Both the position numbers and the translations under genes were made by a program. Shown here in pieces: positions 34,978-47,339 of a stretch of DNA of 64,000 bases (position 1 is the stretch's first letter; each line of letters starts with the position of its first letter). The notes beneath the pieces were generated by a model that was not told the origin of the DNA, made no database searches, and saw only the letters and a program-made list of their open reading frames with translations. The stretch comes from Oryzias latipes (taxonomy: Eukaryota > Chordata > Actinopteri > Beloniformes > Adrianichthyidae). The DNA is taken from assembly GCF_002234675.1 (NCBI RefSeq), contig NC_019873.2:6225158-6289157 (forward strand). Direction: 5' to 3'.

Positions 34978-36179
34978 TACAAGCAGTTTGAATAAATAAA
35001 TACTCCGAAATGCAATTTTAAGCTTAATCTTTATATATGTCCTGTATATTGACAAAAATACCACAAGAATATGTTAAAAACACCAAAAGCATGATTTTCA
35101 TTGGAGCATCTCTCATTCTTCCTAAATGAACTCAAACACGTCCGTGTTAATCATGACACTGTGTTTCTGCTTTATTGTATTTTGGTGCAACCACGCATGT
35201 GAAGTGTGTTGCAATGGTAGGGTCTCATTAGTACTTTCAGGCATGGCTCAAACACTTGCAGAGCTCATACTTTCTCATAGCCTAAGGAGTTCATCATGAT
35301 TATTAAAATCACAAAAAGGAGAAATGTCTGCTCCTCGAGTCACCTTTGCCACTTTCCTTCTGACCTGCTGGTCCTCTGTGGCAATTCACCTGAAATAGCA
35401 CAAGTAAGATTAGAGACACACAACCATGGCATTCAGCTCATATTATTCTCTATATTAGCTTTTTCCTGTTTCCACTGCTGTGTGACACACCAGTTCTGTC
35501 TTTCCCTGCAGCCGCCCCTTCAGAAGTCAATAAAGGCAGACTCTAAAGTGAGATTCACAGACTGTTTGCTCTCAGCGTGGTACATTTTCCGTCTTCTTTA
35601 TGTGTATTTTTTGGTGGTTCCTCAGCAGCTCTTTTTAAAGGCCATGTCACATAGCCACTATGTACATTTTGCGCATATTGCATGAATATAAATTGGTCAT
35701 ACGTGAATGAATATACGTAGAAAAAGTGAGAAAAGATGTGATCTTTATCTGAATTTTTCACAGATGTATCACGAATAAACCACGTTCAAACCACAGCAGA
35801 AGTATGAATAAACCAAAGAACACATAAATCAACACTTTCTCATTTTTTATTCGTTTCAGTCAAAACATATCTGTTGTTGATGCAGTAAACATGCGGCGTT
35901 TAGAGGTGGCAGGCTAATCTTCAGACTTTTAATCCTTTCAGGTAAACATTCAAGGCAGACACAAGGGTGGTATATAAGTCTGTCTGTCTCGATGGCTTTC
36001 ATTGAGCTGTAAGACAACTTAGAGAATAAGTAGAAAAATAGACAAAGATAAAAAATGATTTAAGACAGAAATTGGTGTATCTTTCCAGTCTTTCTATTAA
36101 ATGCTCTCATGTCCAAGAACAACCAAAGAAAGGTTCAGTGGATTTTGTTTCATTTTTTGTCTAACTTTGATTCTTTGAT
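34978..36179. other. No gene recognised
   Basis: A 129-codon frame at 35296-35685 has no recognisable domain. AT-rich remainder. Confidence 0.4.
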
Positions 36180-36453
36180 GGGGGCGGCCGTGGTGCAGCG
36201 GTAGGGCGGTCGACCCATGATCGTAATATTGCAGGTTCGATTCCCGCCTTGCACAGCCATGTGTCGAAGTGTCCTTGGGCAAGACACTGAACCCCACCTT
36301 GCCTCTGGTGGGAGGTTGGCGCCAGTGTTCGGCAGCAGAGCCGCCATCAGTGTGTGAATGTGTGTGTGCATGGGTGAATAGGACTGTGACTGTAAAGCGC
36401 TTTGGCCCTTCGTAAGAAGGTAGAAAGAGCTATATAAGTATACGCCATTTACC
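36180..36453 (+). repeat. tRNA-derived SINE with L2-type tail, full length
   Basis: GGCCGTGGTGCAGCGGTAGG (A-box region) and GGTTCGATTCC (B box) mark a tRNA-like head. GTGTCCTTGGGCAAGACAC and a 3' end with GTAAAGCGCTTTGG and AGCTATATAAGTATACGCC follow, typical of teleost SINEs mobilised by L2-type LINEs. An inverted copy lies at 38055. Confidence 0.8.
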
Positions 36454-37130
36454 ATTCTATTGTCCTTTCATTAAACCTCTTTGGTGCACTAACCCCTTTT
36501 CATTTCTACATTTTTCTTTTCCCATATTTGCTTTGTTTTGACATGTCTTTGCTGATCTTTTGGGGGGTTTTGGGGCACATTCACAGAGGCAACGTTTGTT
36601 TTTACGGACAGTCCACTTCATTTGATGTGTATTAAAGGCCACAAAACATAACCTGGATGTAAACTTCAGTTTAAAGGTAATTTCTGAAGCTTAGTGTTTA
36701 GTTCACTCCTGGCAGTGCCATGAGTAAAAGTAGATCAAATCAAAAGAAGGTGTACGACCATTTTCTCAAAATGAGTCTGCAGCACAACTCCAGAGTTAAA
36801 ACAGTCGTCAGTTTCAATCTTGTGTTTGTAGCATTAGCTTGTAATTACACAAACACAGATTTTCCTACTTGAAATCCTAATAAATTAATACAGTGGAAAT
36901 GCCATGCAAACTCTTGACAAGCGTTTGGCTAAAATATTTATAGTTATCTCACGTGAAGTACAAATGTTGGGTCAAAAGTGTCAGATTCTTGCTTCAGTCA
37001 TCATAGTTTCACAGAGAGCTAATGGCTCAAACATTTTTGAGTTTGTACACACAGAGAGTAAATCCAGCGATCCAATATGCCAGCAATGACTTTTCAATTA
37101 CTTTAAGGGGATAACTGTCATGCACTGACC
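36454..37130. other. No gene recognised
   Basis: AT-rich, only short frames. Confidence 0.4.
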
Positions 37131-37237
37131 TAACCTATAAGAACCCATGGTAACAAAAGTGTAACAGAAAAATATTAGAAATGTGCATATTCCATATAAT
37201 TGTAATTAAGGAAAACGGGTCTGGGTTCTTATGGGTT
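37131..37237. mobile_element. Small MITE, about 107 bp
   Basis: Ends TAACCTATAAGAACCCA and the complement of TTAACCCATAAGAACCCA are inverted with one or two differences. Target duplication is not resolvable because the ends are TAA/TTA-rich. Confidence 0.55.
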
Positions 37238-37425
37238 AAATTGCAAAACTATAGTAAACCTTGCAAGGAATCTATGTTCACCCACATTGATTGAAACTTT
37301 TTATAAAATTTTGATTTTGAAAAACTATATAAGAGGTTGTGACCAACAGTCACAACCCAGTGAAATGCAACCATGTTTACTCCGTACTACTCCTGCTCTG
37401 TCTTCTTTCCTCCTTTAACCTCTTA

Positions 37426-37913
37426 ATTCTATGTTCACACTAGCCTCGGCAACGCACATTCAAGCAATCCGTTTCAATAATAAGCCTATGTAAACAAATC
37501 TCTCGTGTTTGTGCCTCGCTATGCAAATTTGTTTTCATACTCTTTCTGCAAAACGAAGGCCATTGAATGCGCATTCAAAGTTAAACCAGTTCAACTTTGA
37601 CCGAACAAGGACTCAAATTGGTAGTAACATGATGGGCAGTGCCCTTTTTAATTCACGGAAGTGCCAACTATGTGTAAATTAATCATAGAAGAGAATTTAC
37701 TAATTGCGGTTGGGAATTAGTAAATTATATGACACCTGGAATTATATGACACCAAGTCTTTCCTACATCAGAATAAAGTAGTGGACGAAAAATCCTGAAG
37801 CAAGATTCGCAAGATTTTCAACGCTTCAGCATTTTGCACCAAACCTCTTCCAACTGTGAATACATGCGCTGGAATCGGTAGCGACAGACCAGTATGAACT
37901 CTGTTTAAGAACA
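37426..37913. mobile_element. Putative Harbinger-like MITE
   Basis: Left edge TCTATGTTCACACTAGCC and right edge with complement CAGAGTTCATACTGGTC form an imperfect inverted repeat, with TTAA-like flanks. The related segment at 40358 has the same ATGTTCACAC motif. Confidence 0.4.
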
Positions 37914-38054
37914 CGGATCACATGCCTGGTGTGTAGCCCCACTCAACACAACCTGGCCTATATTTCAAGTTGCTCTCTGGACAAAGTGAATGCTAAAGAA
38001 ACTTAGCTGGACCAATCTTTATTTTATATGTGCCTTAATACTTGAACCTTTTAA

Positions 38055-38317
38055 ATGGTGTATACTTATATAGCGCTTTTCTAACTACAAGGACAAAGCG
38101 CTTTACAGTCACAGACCCATTCACCCAGTCACACACACATTCACACACTGGTGGCCGCTCCGCTGCCAAACACAGGTGCCCGCCTACCACCAGAGGCAAG
38201 GTGGGGTTCAGTGTCTTGCCCAAGGACACTTCGACTCATGGGCCTGCAAGGCGGGAATCAAACCTGCAATATTACGATCATGGGTCGACCGCCCTACCGC
38301 TGCACCACGGCTGCTCC
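38055..38317 (-). repeat. tRNA-derived SINE with L2-type tail, inverted
   Basis: Reverse complement of the family at 36180: TATATAGCGCTTTTCTAAC tail first, then GTGTCTTGCCCAAGGACAC, then the complement of GGTTTGATTCCCGCC and of GTGGTGCAGCGGTAGGGCGG. Nearly full length. Confidence 0.8.
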
Positions 38318-39899
38318 ACCGTAGATGTCACCGGCAACACCTAAATGAAACATGCTCTTTGACATACCTTAAGTCTTTGACCCTTTACGTAATCAACATG
38401 TAATAGCTGATTCTGAGAAAACCTGGAGCCGGAGAAAATCGGCTTTTCGTTATCATCTCTGCACCTACATGTGTACGCAGAACATTACTAAAGTAAAGTG
38501 TTGCACAACGGTGCAAATTGACTTTTTCCCACAACACAGTGAGCTGCTTCACGCTGATTGTGCAATCACTTTGTTAATGTAAAGTGTTGTAAATCAGCAC
38601 AGAGCGGATTTTTCTCCTTCAGAATTATGTTAATTGCATAAATTGTTAAGGAATTACGGTGTTCAAAAGAACACTGGAGCTAAAGATCTGGGGTTATAGT
38701 GTTTATACTGAGTTACGTACTTCTATATGCCTTTGATTATTTATGAGTTTTGTTTTTCCATCCTTGTTGTGTTGTGATTTATGTGACTTCACACCAAAGC
38801 TTCATTCATTCAATTTGTTTGGGGGGAGGGTAGGCTAACAATTCAAATCTTTTAGGTTTACTGTATTGTTCTCAGACCGGTCTTTCCAACATAAGTGCTT
38901 TGTATTCTACTCAAATTCTTTTTTTAGTAAATATGAATCAAACTTTTTTTAGACTCTTTACTACCCCAGCCCTCTTTCTCCTTCCAGAAAATTGGAAATA
39001 TTCAGTGATGTCACTCACTAATATTTTAATTTCATGGTCCAAGTCACCCTGATATATTTCTAATGGCAGAGAAAGACGATGTGAGCAAAGTGGGAGGAAA
39101 AGAGGGAGGTACAAGAGTGAGTGTGAAAAGGAAAGAGAATGAAAGAAAGGCTGAGGAAAATGGATGGAGAGAGATGGAAAATGTTTGACTTCACTGAATG
39201 AAGAAAAGAGGATAACCAACAGTTAGGAGGGAAGCAGAGGGAGAAGAGAAGTGAAAGGGTGAGAAAGGCAGGGAAGAGTGAATAGCTTCTATTAGCTGTG
39301 CTTAACTGAGTCCAAAACACAGTTAATTAATCTGAAACTTTCTTTTAAAAAAGTTCTTTATTTTACTATTAGCCTCCACTGGGGTGCTAAATGCTTTGTT
39401 AGTTCTGCTTAGCCTCTTCGGTTTCCTTGAAAGAAGTTTTAACTAACTGTTAAACTTTAATATTATTCCATGCTCAGGGGTAAAAGCCAAAACAATAAAT
39501 TATGTCATTAGTGCAAATTATTCAAAATGTCTTTTACAATTTTTAAACTCATAAACCTTAATCTGGTTTCATATCTTTTTTCAGTAATTTACCAGGTCAT
39601 GTTTGAATTTTTGCATACATGTTTAGCTTTCCCCTTTTCTTTTTACTTTGTCTCTTTTGGCCCATGCCATTTTATTAGTTTGTTTTTTAAAAAATACCTA
39701 TATTCTGTTTGATAATTGGAAAAAAGCAAAGAAAAATGAAAAAATGAATGCACCTTGATGTTTACTGCTCCTGCACTTGGCTGTGGATCCTGCGTCTGGC
39801 TTGACTCGCGCCCCCAGCCGTCCCCCAACTCCATCTGGATGAAGCTCATCTGTTGGACGTTAAATATGTAGTTGTAAAATTAGATAAACAAATTCTTCT
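38318..39899. other. No gene recognised; purine-rich stretch
   Basis: A purine-rich (A/G) tract spans about 39066-39270. Its opposite-strand Ser/Leu/Phe-rich frames are composition artefacts. No other feature was recognised. Confidence 0.4.
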
Positions 39900-40210
39900 G
39901 TAAGAGTTCTGGTACATCCCCTGTCCGTCCTTGGGGAGGATCCCTCTTTCATGTGGGCACCCCTGAAGTTTTTTTGTTTTTTTCCGGAATACGTTTTTTT
40001 AAGAAGTTTTTCCTTACCCCGTAGGAGGGTCAAAGGGCAGGGATGTTCAGTTCTAGTAAAGTTAGTTTAGTTTAGAATCTTTCTATTGAATTGTGTGTGT
40101 TCATGATCCTTTTGATTTTATGTTTTATGTGTACATTTATCTGCACAAAGCCCATCAGGCCGACTGTTGTTGTGATTTTGGGCTGTACAAATTAAATTGA
40201 AGTGAATTGA
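39900..40210 (+). repeat. LINE 3'-end fragment
   Basis: CTTTCATGTGGGCACCCCTG, TTTTTCCTTACCCCGTAGG, GATCCTTTTGATTTTATG and GTGATTTTGGGCTGTACAAA with an AATTGAA-type tail match the inverted copy at 54118-55010. The ending is that of a common teleost LINE 3' UTR (Rex1/L2-like by memory). Confidence 0.55.
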
Positions 40211-40357
40211 ATTGACTGTTATTGGTCAATTTTCTGTTTAGTTTTTTGGAAAATGCAGGGAAATCATAATAGGTCTTTTTAAGTGTAATGCCACACACCA
40301 GATATGTAATGTGTGTTCAAAAACACACTCAACACCAGGGTTCTTCAATGTGCTTTT

Positions 40358-40853
40358 CTCAAGTGGTGTTCACACTGGACTGCACCTGATACTAGCGCAT
40401 GTATCGGGTTGGAAAAGGCTAGGTGCAAAATGTTGTAACGGTGCAAATCTTGTGAATCTTTCCCGAGGCTTGTTCTTTCACAGCTATATTCTAATAAATA
40501 AAAGACTCTGTCATAAAATTCCAGCCGGTCACAAACCGCAGTTATTAATTCTCTTTCATGAACGAATCTTCAAACGTTTGGCACTTCCGTTAACTGAAAA
40601 TGACCCTACCCATACGTCACTACCAAATTCAAGTTTCTGATTGGTGAAAGTTCAACTTTCAACGCGCGTTCGGTTGCTGCATGTTTTTTTACATAGAGTC
40701 GAAAAACTGACTTAAAAACTTTCTTTGCGAGGCGCGAACCCGAAAGTTTTAAATGCAGAAACCCGAAACACAGATATATGCGCATTTACACTTTTAAACT
40801 TTTCATTGAAAATGGCCCCTTAATTACATGAGCCCTGTGTGAACATAGCTTAA
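40358..40853. mobile_element. Putative Harbinger-like MITE
   Basis: Left GTGGTGTTCACACTGGACTG and right complement AGCTATGTTCACACAGGGCT form an imperfect inverted repeat. Internal CpG-containing sequence contrasts with the AT-rich surroundings. TSD not resolved. Confidence 0.4.
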
Positions 40854-41327
40854 AACACACATAAAATTTAGGCAATCCCGTTATTCATTGAAAATTGAAA
40901 AAGTTTACAACAGAACTGACTTATTTGATTATTTTTTACATTACAAAAAAGTCTGTTACACACTGTCAGTACTATGAATGTTTTAATTCAGTTCAGTGAA
41001 TCCTTTATATATTAACACATTCCATGTAATGCCGCTGTGATCCAATTCAGTCAGATGATTTGATGAAGTTGAAAACACTGTCATTCAGTGTCATCAACAT
41101 TGTAATTTGTTACTAAAACCTTTTTATATATTTAATCATTCTGTCTTCATGTGTCACATTAACATTCAGGTGGAGCAGAAAAAAAAACTGTTTAGGTTTC
41201 AATTTTTTTATGTTTAGTTTTATTTCAAAATTATGCATTATTCAATTCATAATATGGTGTTGTTTTTACTGAATTCTGTGTCTCTCTGTCGGATTACAAA
41301 GAGCCTGTTTGTCTAAACATTAGTAAC
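40854..41327. other. No gene recognised
   Basis: AT-rich, no recognisable feature. Confidence 0.4.
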
Positions 41328-41330
41328 TCA

Positions 41331-41783
41331 GGGTGTATGTAGACTGGAAAAATCCTTTGCTACGGATCAAGTCTGCTTAATTTATTCTGGATCGAGTCCC
41401 AAACCCTGCGTTTGGTCTGTATTCAGACTGGCATCAAGTGGTCGATTCTGTTACGGACCAAAGCTTGTAAACAAAACCATGTGACCAAAGATCTCTTTTG
41501 TCATTGGCCAGGAGGACGGGGCAAAGCAACAAGAGAAGGACGGACATGCTGAGCTTTACAATTCTTATCTGGACAGTTTCCTGATTAAACATTCATATCT
41601 CGATTATCAGTTTTGATTGTTGGGAACAAAACCTTTTACTTGATACATGGGTCGGAGAGTGGTTTCTGGTCCCGGACCAGGGTCTGCTTGGGTGTATTCA
41701 GACTGAAAATTTGTGCCAGATCATCGGGGGAAACGAACTGGTTCACCTTAAGCTGACCAAATATGTCCAGTCTGAATACACCC
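41331..41783. mobile_element. MITE with TCA target duplication
   Basis: Ends GGGTGTATGTAGACTGGA and the complement of GGGTGTATTCAGACTGGAC, flanked by TCA at 41328-41330 and 41784-41786. A second internal GGGTGTATTCAGACTG at about 41691 makes the right end palindromic. A 3-bp duplication suggests PIF/Harbinger. Confidence 0.6.
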
Positions 41784-41786
41784 TCA

Positions 41787-42499
41787 ATGTGATCTCAAAT
41801 CTATGGCAGCAAGGATCAAGAAGGACAGGAGGAGAATCAACAACTATATGTTCAGCTACACATATGAGGAAGAGCCTCACTTATCAAGTAGGCAGCATGA
41901 TGTTTATGTCCATTATAATCATTAGGATTAGAAACACACAGTGAATATGATACAGTACCAAGCTGCTGCTGATTGGTCTTTGCAGATTACTAAAGGGCAA
42001 CATCACCCACACGATCAGGAAATCAAACTCAGTTAAGACCAAGGTTAAACTTGAAAGCACAAGTTGGACAAGAATTAAACTAACTTTTACAGTGGATCAC
42101 ATCTTATACTCATCATGCATTATCATACTCGGGTATTCTTTTGCAGACTTTTTCTTTTGTTCACGATCTATCCGTCAATAACAGTGGCTTATGATTTACA
42201 GACAGGAATACTAATAGATTATGTTTTATGCCAAGAAATGTCTGTCTGGAACAGCATCATGTCATCTCAATTGAGTTTGGAAATTATGTAAAAAGGAGCT
42301 GTTGTACTACCTACTATTACTCACAGGAAATGGATGCAAAATCATTTTATGAGTGTTTGGAACATGAACAAATTGTTGGGCTCATTCATTCCAACAATGA
42401 GGACAGTGAGCTTGAGGAAAGTGACAGTAAGGAAAAGTCGACTCCAGAATCAGGCAAGTGGGAGAGTTTGGAAATGAAGGTTCAGTAAGGAGAGCTATA
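41787..42499. other. No known gene; short acidic open frame at 42228-42488
   Basis: The frame at 42228-42488 (86 codons, plus strand) ends in an acidic, Ser-rich tail (NNEDSELEESDSKEKSTPES). Such tails occur at the N-termini of some piggyBac transposases but also widely elsewhere, and no other conserved segment supports it. I do not assign a function. Confidence 0.2.
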
Positions 42500-42507
42500 C
42501 ACTATGG

Positions 42508-42720
42508 CAGGGCTGGGACCAACCCTGGTCCTCAATGGCCTCAACCCTGCCTGTTTTCCAGCTCTACCTCCACTGCTTGCTGCTGACAACCTAAACCAGG
42601 TGTGTTCAGTCAATCAAGATGTGGAATTTTTTGAGTTAGCTAATCAGCAGCAAGCTTATCAGGATGGACTGAAAAACAGACAGGGTTGAGGCTCCTGAGG
42701 ACCAGGGTTGGCCAGCCCTG
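42508..42720. mobile_element. hAT MITE, 213 bp, long inverted ends
   Basis: About 40 bp at each end are inverted copies, beginning CAGGGCTGGGACCAACCC on the left and CAGGGCTGGCCAACCC on the complement of the right. Flanking octamers are CACTATGG (42500-42507) and CACTGTGG (42721-42728), one mismatch. Confidence 0.85.
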
Positions 42721-42728
42721 CACTGTGG

Positions 42729-43187
42729 GATGAGCATGTGTCTGTGTATTGAAATGTTATGCTCACTACTTTCTTTGGAAACAGTTGGCCCATAGAATGA
42801 CACTGAGTCTGTAGATGAAAAGGGAAAATGAAGATGATGAAGTGTCACAGGAAGATGTTCCATGTCTACACTTACAGTGCATCACTGATTACCCAGACTG
42901 ACATGATTAAAATGATTTGAATGACATAAGTGAATAAAATGAGATTAATGAACGACTATTTTAGTCTATAAATACACAACAATTCATGTCAACAATGATT
43001 GGATTCATATTATAATTTTTTGTTGGTGATACAATTCATAGTTGATAGTTGTTCATTGTGAACGATCCAATTCATTAACTTAAATCAGACTCACTGAGCC
43101 AGATCCAGGACATCTTTATCCAAAACTTTAACAAGTGTGACTCAGAGATAAATACCTGAGAACTAAACAGTGCAGGTGAAGTGATCT
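42729..43187. other. No gene recognised
   Basis: AT-rich, no recognisable feature. Confidence 0.4.
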
Positions 43188-43430
43188 GTGATACTTTTAG
43201 AGCATGCCTTGCGGGCCCTTAAAGTGCTCCTTGCGGTTGTATGCACTGTATTGGTGACCCCTGAGGTAGAGTTTCTGATGGGGCTGTTTACCAAGATCTT
43301 AGAGATTAAGAAGATACTTGGGGAACAGAGGAGATGCATTCTGGTGTCCATTGTGAAAAAGAAGGGAGACACGCAGAATTGAGATGACTACATAGGAATA
43401 AAGCTGATGAGTCACCATGACGCTAAAGTG
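43188..43430 (+). pseudogene. Decayed RTE-clade reverse transcriptase fragment
   Basis: Translation gives VTPEVEFLMGLFTKILEIKK, then RRCILVSIVKKKGDTQN, matching the intact RTE copy (FLTRLFNRILESEKMPEEWR, VLVPIFKNKGDTQN) at 23455-23570. It continues after a stop with GATGACTACATAGGAATAAAG where the intact element has NYRGIK. An old fragment of the same or a close family with no 3' tail. Confidence 0.75.
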
Positions 43431-44193
43431 GGGATCAAAATTTGGGTGCACCAAGTAAGAGACTTGTGGGATGTCTGTTATGTACTGCTCCTTTCAGGTG
43501 TATCTAGATTTTCAATGATGTTGAGATGAAGGGATTGGGAAGGCGATGGCAAAACCTTCAGTTTGCCCCTTAATAAACCAGGATGGAAAAAACAAAAATG
43601 ATTTCAATAATGATTTCAATAAATGACAACTTTGTATTATAGTATTGAACATTTCCTTCTGTCAAGCTTGGTTTATGTGTATAGTTGCATGTGTGGTGGT
43701 GATGGGTGTGCATGAGGCTGGCAGCATTTCAATCCGGGGTGTGATCAAATGAACAGGAAACTAAAAGTCATACTGGCCCCATAGCTTTGGGACACATGAA
43801 ACTGAGGAAGCTGTGAATTGTTCATCGTTTCTCTGTTCCATCTGAGAATAACGTGCTGACCTGCAATACACCCCCCCCCCCCCCCCCCCCCCCCCGCCTG
43901 AACACAGACATCAGACAAACAAACCTAGTACACAAAGACTGTCAGGGAAACGATTTTGTATTATGTTACATTGATGCTGTGTGAGAGTGTGCGACAGCCA
44001 CTGGGTCCTGTTTACAAAGAAACAAACAGGAGCCATCTGGCATTTTAATAGACTTTGGGTAAATACCACAGCTGTGACACAGACATGCACAGCCATGAAC
44101 GCAGCAGAAAGCATGCACACTAAACACTGTAAAAGTGCTAAAAAGCAGAAAATCTCATTATTCACAAACTACCACTCCATACACTTAAATATG
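43431..44193. other. No gene recognised; poly(C) run
   Basis: A run of 25 C lies at 43871-43895. No other feature. Confidence 0.5.
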
Positions 44194-44196
44194 TAA

Positions 44197-44881
44197 AGGC
44201 CCGTACACACCGGGACGAATATCCGCCAGGCGTTATTCGCCAGCGTTTTTCGCCACGCTTTTTGTGTTCACACCCAGGCGATTTTTGCTGACAATGAGCC
44301 GAGTGAACATGCAATTTCATTCCCTGACATTAGATGGCGCTTAATGTAAACAGAAATACTCCTGTACACAAGGTGGCGCTGCGCAACTTTACGCTTCTTA
44401 AAGTCGCTTTTCACTCAGAAGAAGAGAGCAAGTATTTACGCTTGTCAGAATCATACAAAGAAAACATGAATATTTCAAGCACCAGTAGCTCCAACTGGTG
44501 CTTGGTTCGGGGATATATTAGAATGTCCGTCCTTATTTCTCCGCGGCTGTGTAGATGCTACTTGGCGTCTATCTTCTTCGCTGGTATGTGTGCTCAGAAA
44601 GGCAGTTTTGTGTTTGGGCGCCCCCAAGTTGTGTTTTACTGTAACTTCAGAGGCTCCAGACACGTGTGCAAAAGCGCCATTCTCATTGGTCGAATAGATT
44701 TTGACGCGAGGCGTCAAAAAAAGAAAAAAGAACCCGAGGCGTTTTTTTTTTTTTGACGCTTTGACGCGTGGCGTTTTTTCACGTCGGTGTGCACACTCTC
44801 ATTGGTGCCCTTTGTTTAGTCACGAGGCGTTAAACGTCGGCGAAAATCGCCGGCGAAATTCGTCCCGGTGTGAACGGGCCT
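44197..44881. mobile_element. PIF/Harbinger MITE with TAA duplication
   Basis: Ends AGGCCCGTACACACCGGGAC and the complement of AGGCCCGTTCACACCGGGAC differ at one base in 20. They are flanked by TAA at 44194-44196 and 44882-44884, the 3-bp target typical of PIF/Harbinger. Subterminal sequence is full of GGCG/CGCC and GACGC motifs. The 140-codon frame at 44334-44756 is not a recognisable transposase. Confidence 0.78.
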
Positions 44882-44884
44882 TAA

Positions 44885-45304
44885 GGATGTGCACTGAATG
44901 ATTTCTGCAGGAGTTCATGATCAACACAATCCCTTTAGATGCCATTTTATCAACACCTAATAGACACTTAAACCAAAAAAGGCTGAATAAATACAGTTTC
45001 AACTAATTATTTAGGGTTTTAGTGGCAGATCTATAGTGATACAGAAGGTTATTTTTTAACAAAAAACTCAGAAGACAGCATCTTACAGTTTTGGAAACTA
45101 TAAAAAATAACTCTTTCCATAGTTACCAGAGTAAAGTTTAAGGGTATAAAGAAAAATCAATGGAGCTCCCAGCCAATAAACACACCGTGGGTCTTGAAGG
45201 TATCATGTTTAGTGTGATGAATCTTTGCTTTAGTGTCAACTGAAACCAATACGTAAACACTATTAATTCTTTATATCATTTTTTTAACGTTGGTTTCATC
45301 CTGG
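44885..45304. other. No gene recognised
   Basis: AT-rich, no recognisable feature. Confidence 0.4.
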
Positions 45305-45500
45305 AGGTCTCCCAAGGAAGTTATTCCAGGGGTGTCCAAACATGTAGAGGCCTTGGGGAAGACCCAGGACACGCCGCAGGGACTGTGCCCCTCAGGTGGC
45401 CTGAGAGCGCCCTAGGGCTCCCACTGCAGAACTGAAGGTAGTTTTTGTGGCAAGGAAAGTTTGGGTATCCCTGCCTCGACTGCTGCCCTCTGGATGGATA
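45305..45500 (+). repeat. LINE 3'-end fragment
   Basis: CTTGGGGAAGACCCAGGACA, GGGACTGTGCCCCTCAGG and TGCCCTCTGGATGGATAATG resemble the end of a fish LINE whose terminal coding and 3' UTR read GGGGAAGACCCAGGACACGC and end in GGATGGAT units (from memory). Only the end is present. Confidence 0.45.
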
Positions 45501-45536
45501 ATGACAAGTCTTTTGTGGTTTATACATAATTTAAAG

Positions 45537-46641
45537 CAGGGGTCGGGAACCTTTTTGGCCGAGAGAGCCATAAACGCCACATATTTTTAAATGTAATTTC
45601 GAAAGAGCCATACAATAATGTTGTGTCTCTTTCCCACACTGATGCATGGAGACTTAACCTCTTTCTAAGTTCTTTATTCTGGTTACTGCAGACCGCAACA
45701 AACGCCGTACAACTAATTCATCAACTCCTGAATCTCTCCTGCCGAGACGAGAGCGCTTCTCCCACCTTTATGTTCACCTGCTCCCGCTCCAGCTCTCACA
45801 TTTCCCTTATTCGGCCCATAGCTGAACCCCATTGGACCAAATTACCTAACAACAGGCTGAGCGACAGAACTGAGAGCCAATCAGATCTCTGCTTGATGCC
45901 TTCAATGAACTCCAGAACTTTTAACGCGGCCCGACAGCCAAGTTAAACTCAGTCCGCGACAATTTTTTTAAAACTAAATATACAAGTGAATGTGTGCATT
46001 TGATGTAATTTCAACATTTTTAAAGTACAATAAGTCTGTGGATCCTTTTTAATAACATTGTTATGCTGTTGCTAATAAATGATGAGTATTTCTCGTGGTA
46101 GTTTTGCTGATGGTCTAGTCTGGTTGATACGTGGTGAGTTTCTGCTTCATGCAGGCGTTGAGACTTTAAACGTGATCGTAGGTCTGAATGTTCTGTAGAT
46201 GTGAGACAGACTGATCACATGCAGACGGGGAGCCAAACACACACTCACACGCTGCAGTGAGTGACGGGCAGCGGGTTTTAGGTTTTTACAATCCCTGCGC
46301 GATTCACCTGCTGCCTGTCCCCTCACCCCCACCCTCTGCTTTCTTCCTCACACATCCTGTCCCCGCAACTGTGCGCTCTTTCTCAGAGACGAGAGCGCGC
46401 AGTTTTAGGCACGGCAATTCACAGGTTTCCGGGTGGTACAAACTCTGTGAAATAATAGATAACAGTAAACTGATAGTTTTTTCTCCAAGCACCGCTACTA
46501 CTGCGCGCCTCTGGCATCGCATCGCGCCCGAAAAGGACTGGTCTAATGAAAAAAAAGTATAATTAAAGATTTGTCTGCGAGCCACATGTGACCATCAAAA
46601 GAGCCATATATGGCTCGCGAGCCATAGGTTCCCGACCCCTG
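45537..46641. mobile_element. hAT MITE, 1.1 kb, perfect 8-bp TSD
   Basis: Both ends read CAGGGGTCGGGAACCT inward. The flanks ATTTAAAG at 45529-45536 and 46642-46649 are identical. AGAGCCAT/ATGGCTC motifs recur near both ends (45566, 45605, 46599-46625) as likely transposase-binding subterminal repeats. The interior has frames up to 107 codons without recognisable transposase domains, so it is non-autonomous. Confidence 0.9.
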
Positions 46642-46649
46642 ATTTAAAG

Positions 46650-47339
46650 GATCACAGCTTGAGTTTTGTTCAGATAAATACAAAAGTTAACATGAAAAAA
46701 TGTAAAAAAAAACAGCTTTCCATTGCAGTTGATGTTAGACTGAGTTTGTTTCATCACATCCTGAGCAAGTCCTGTGAAAGCCCTGGGCTCCTTCAGACCT
46801 GTGAAGTCTTTCAGATCCTGACTTTGACCAGACGCCGTGGTTAGACACATAACAAGCATTCTCGGTATTCAGCAGCCCTCATGCTTTCTCTGCTTTTCAT
46901 AATATACAACAGTGAAGTCCATGACTGTTAGCAACATTCAACATAGAAATGGATAAAAAGAAAACAAATGTTTTCCATTTTGAAAAACTCACAAACAATA
47001 GACGGAAATAATCATGCCTCCCTCATTAGTTTACTGCGCTGGAAATTACATCATTAAAATATGTCTGTAAAAACACAATTATGTCTTCCAAATATGCATG
47101 TGATTATTACATTATAATTTGCACAAGATTGTTTATTTTCTAAGTTGAATTGATATCTTTATGCAAAAAGCATTGCTCTGCATCTGTGTTTCCTTCTTTT
47201 ACTGACGCAGCGGCTGCAAACAAAGTAAAATCTGTTTGTGCTTTTTTAATAAGTTTGGATAAACCAAGATCAAAAACAAGCTTCCTTTTTGTCCATGTAA
47301 TCATGTTCAAAGTGACATTTCTCAGCTGCCGTACTGTAA
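46650..47339. other. No gene recognised
   Basis: AT-rich, no recognisable feature. Confidence 0.4.

Noticed and set aside
36180..36260. Possible tRNA gene (A and B boxes)
   Set aside because: The tRNA-like head is followed by a SINE body and L2-type tail, and has an inverted copy nearby; it is a SINE, not a tRNA gene.
42228..42488. Possible piggyBac transposase N-terminus
   Set aside because: Only an acidic low-complexity tail supports it; no downstream DDD core is present.
45623..45946. 107-codon frame in the 1.1-kb hAT element
   Set aside because: Considered as a transposase remnant but shows no BED finger, RNase-H or hAT dimerisation motif.
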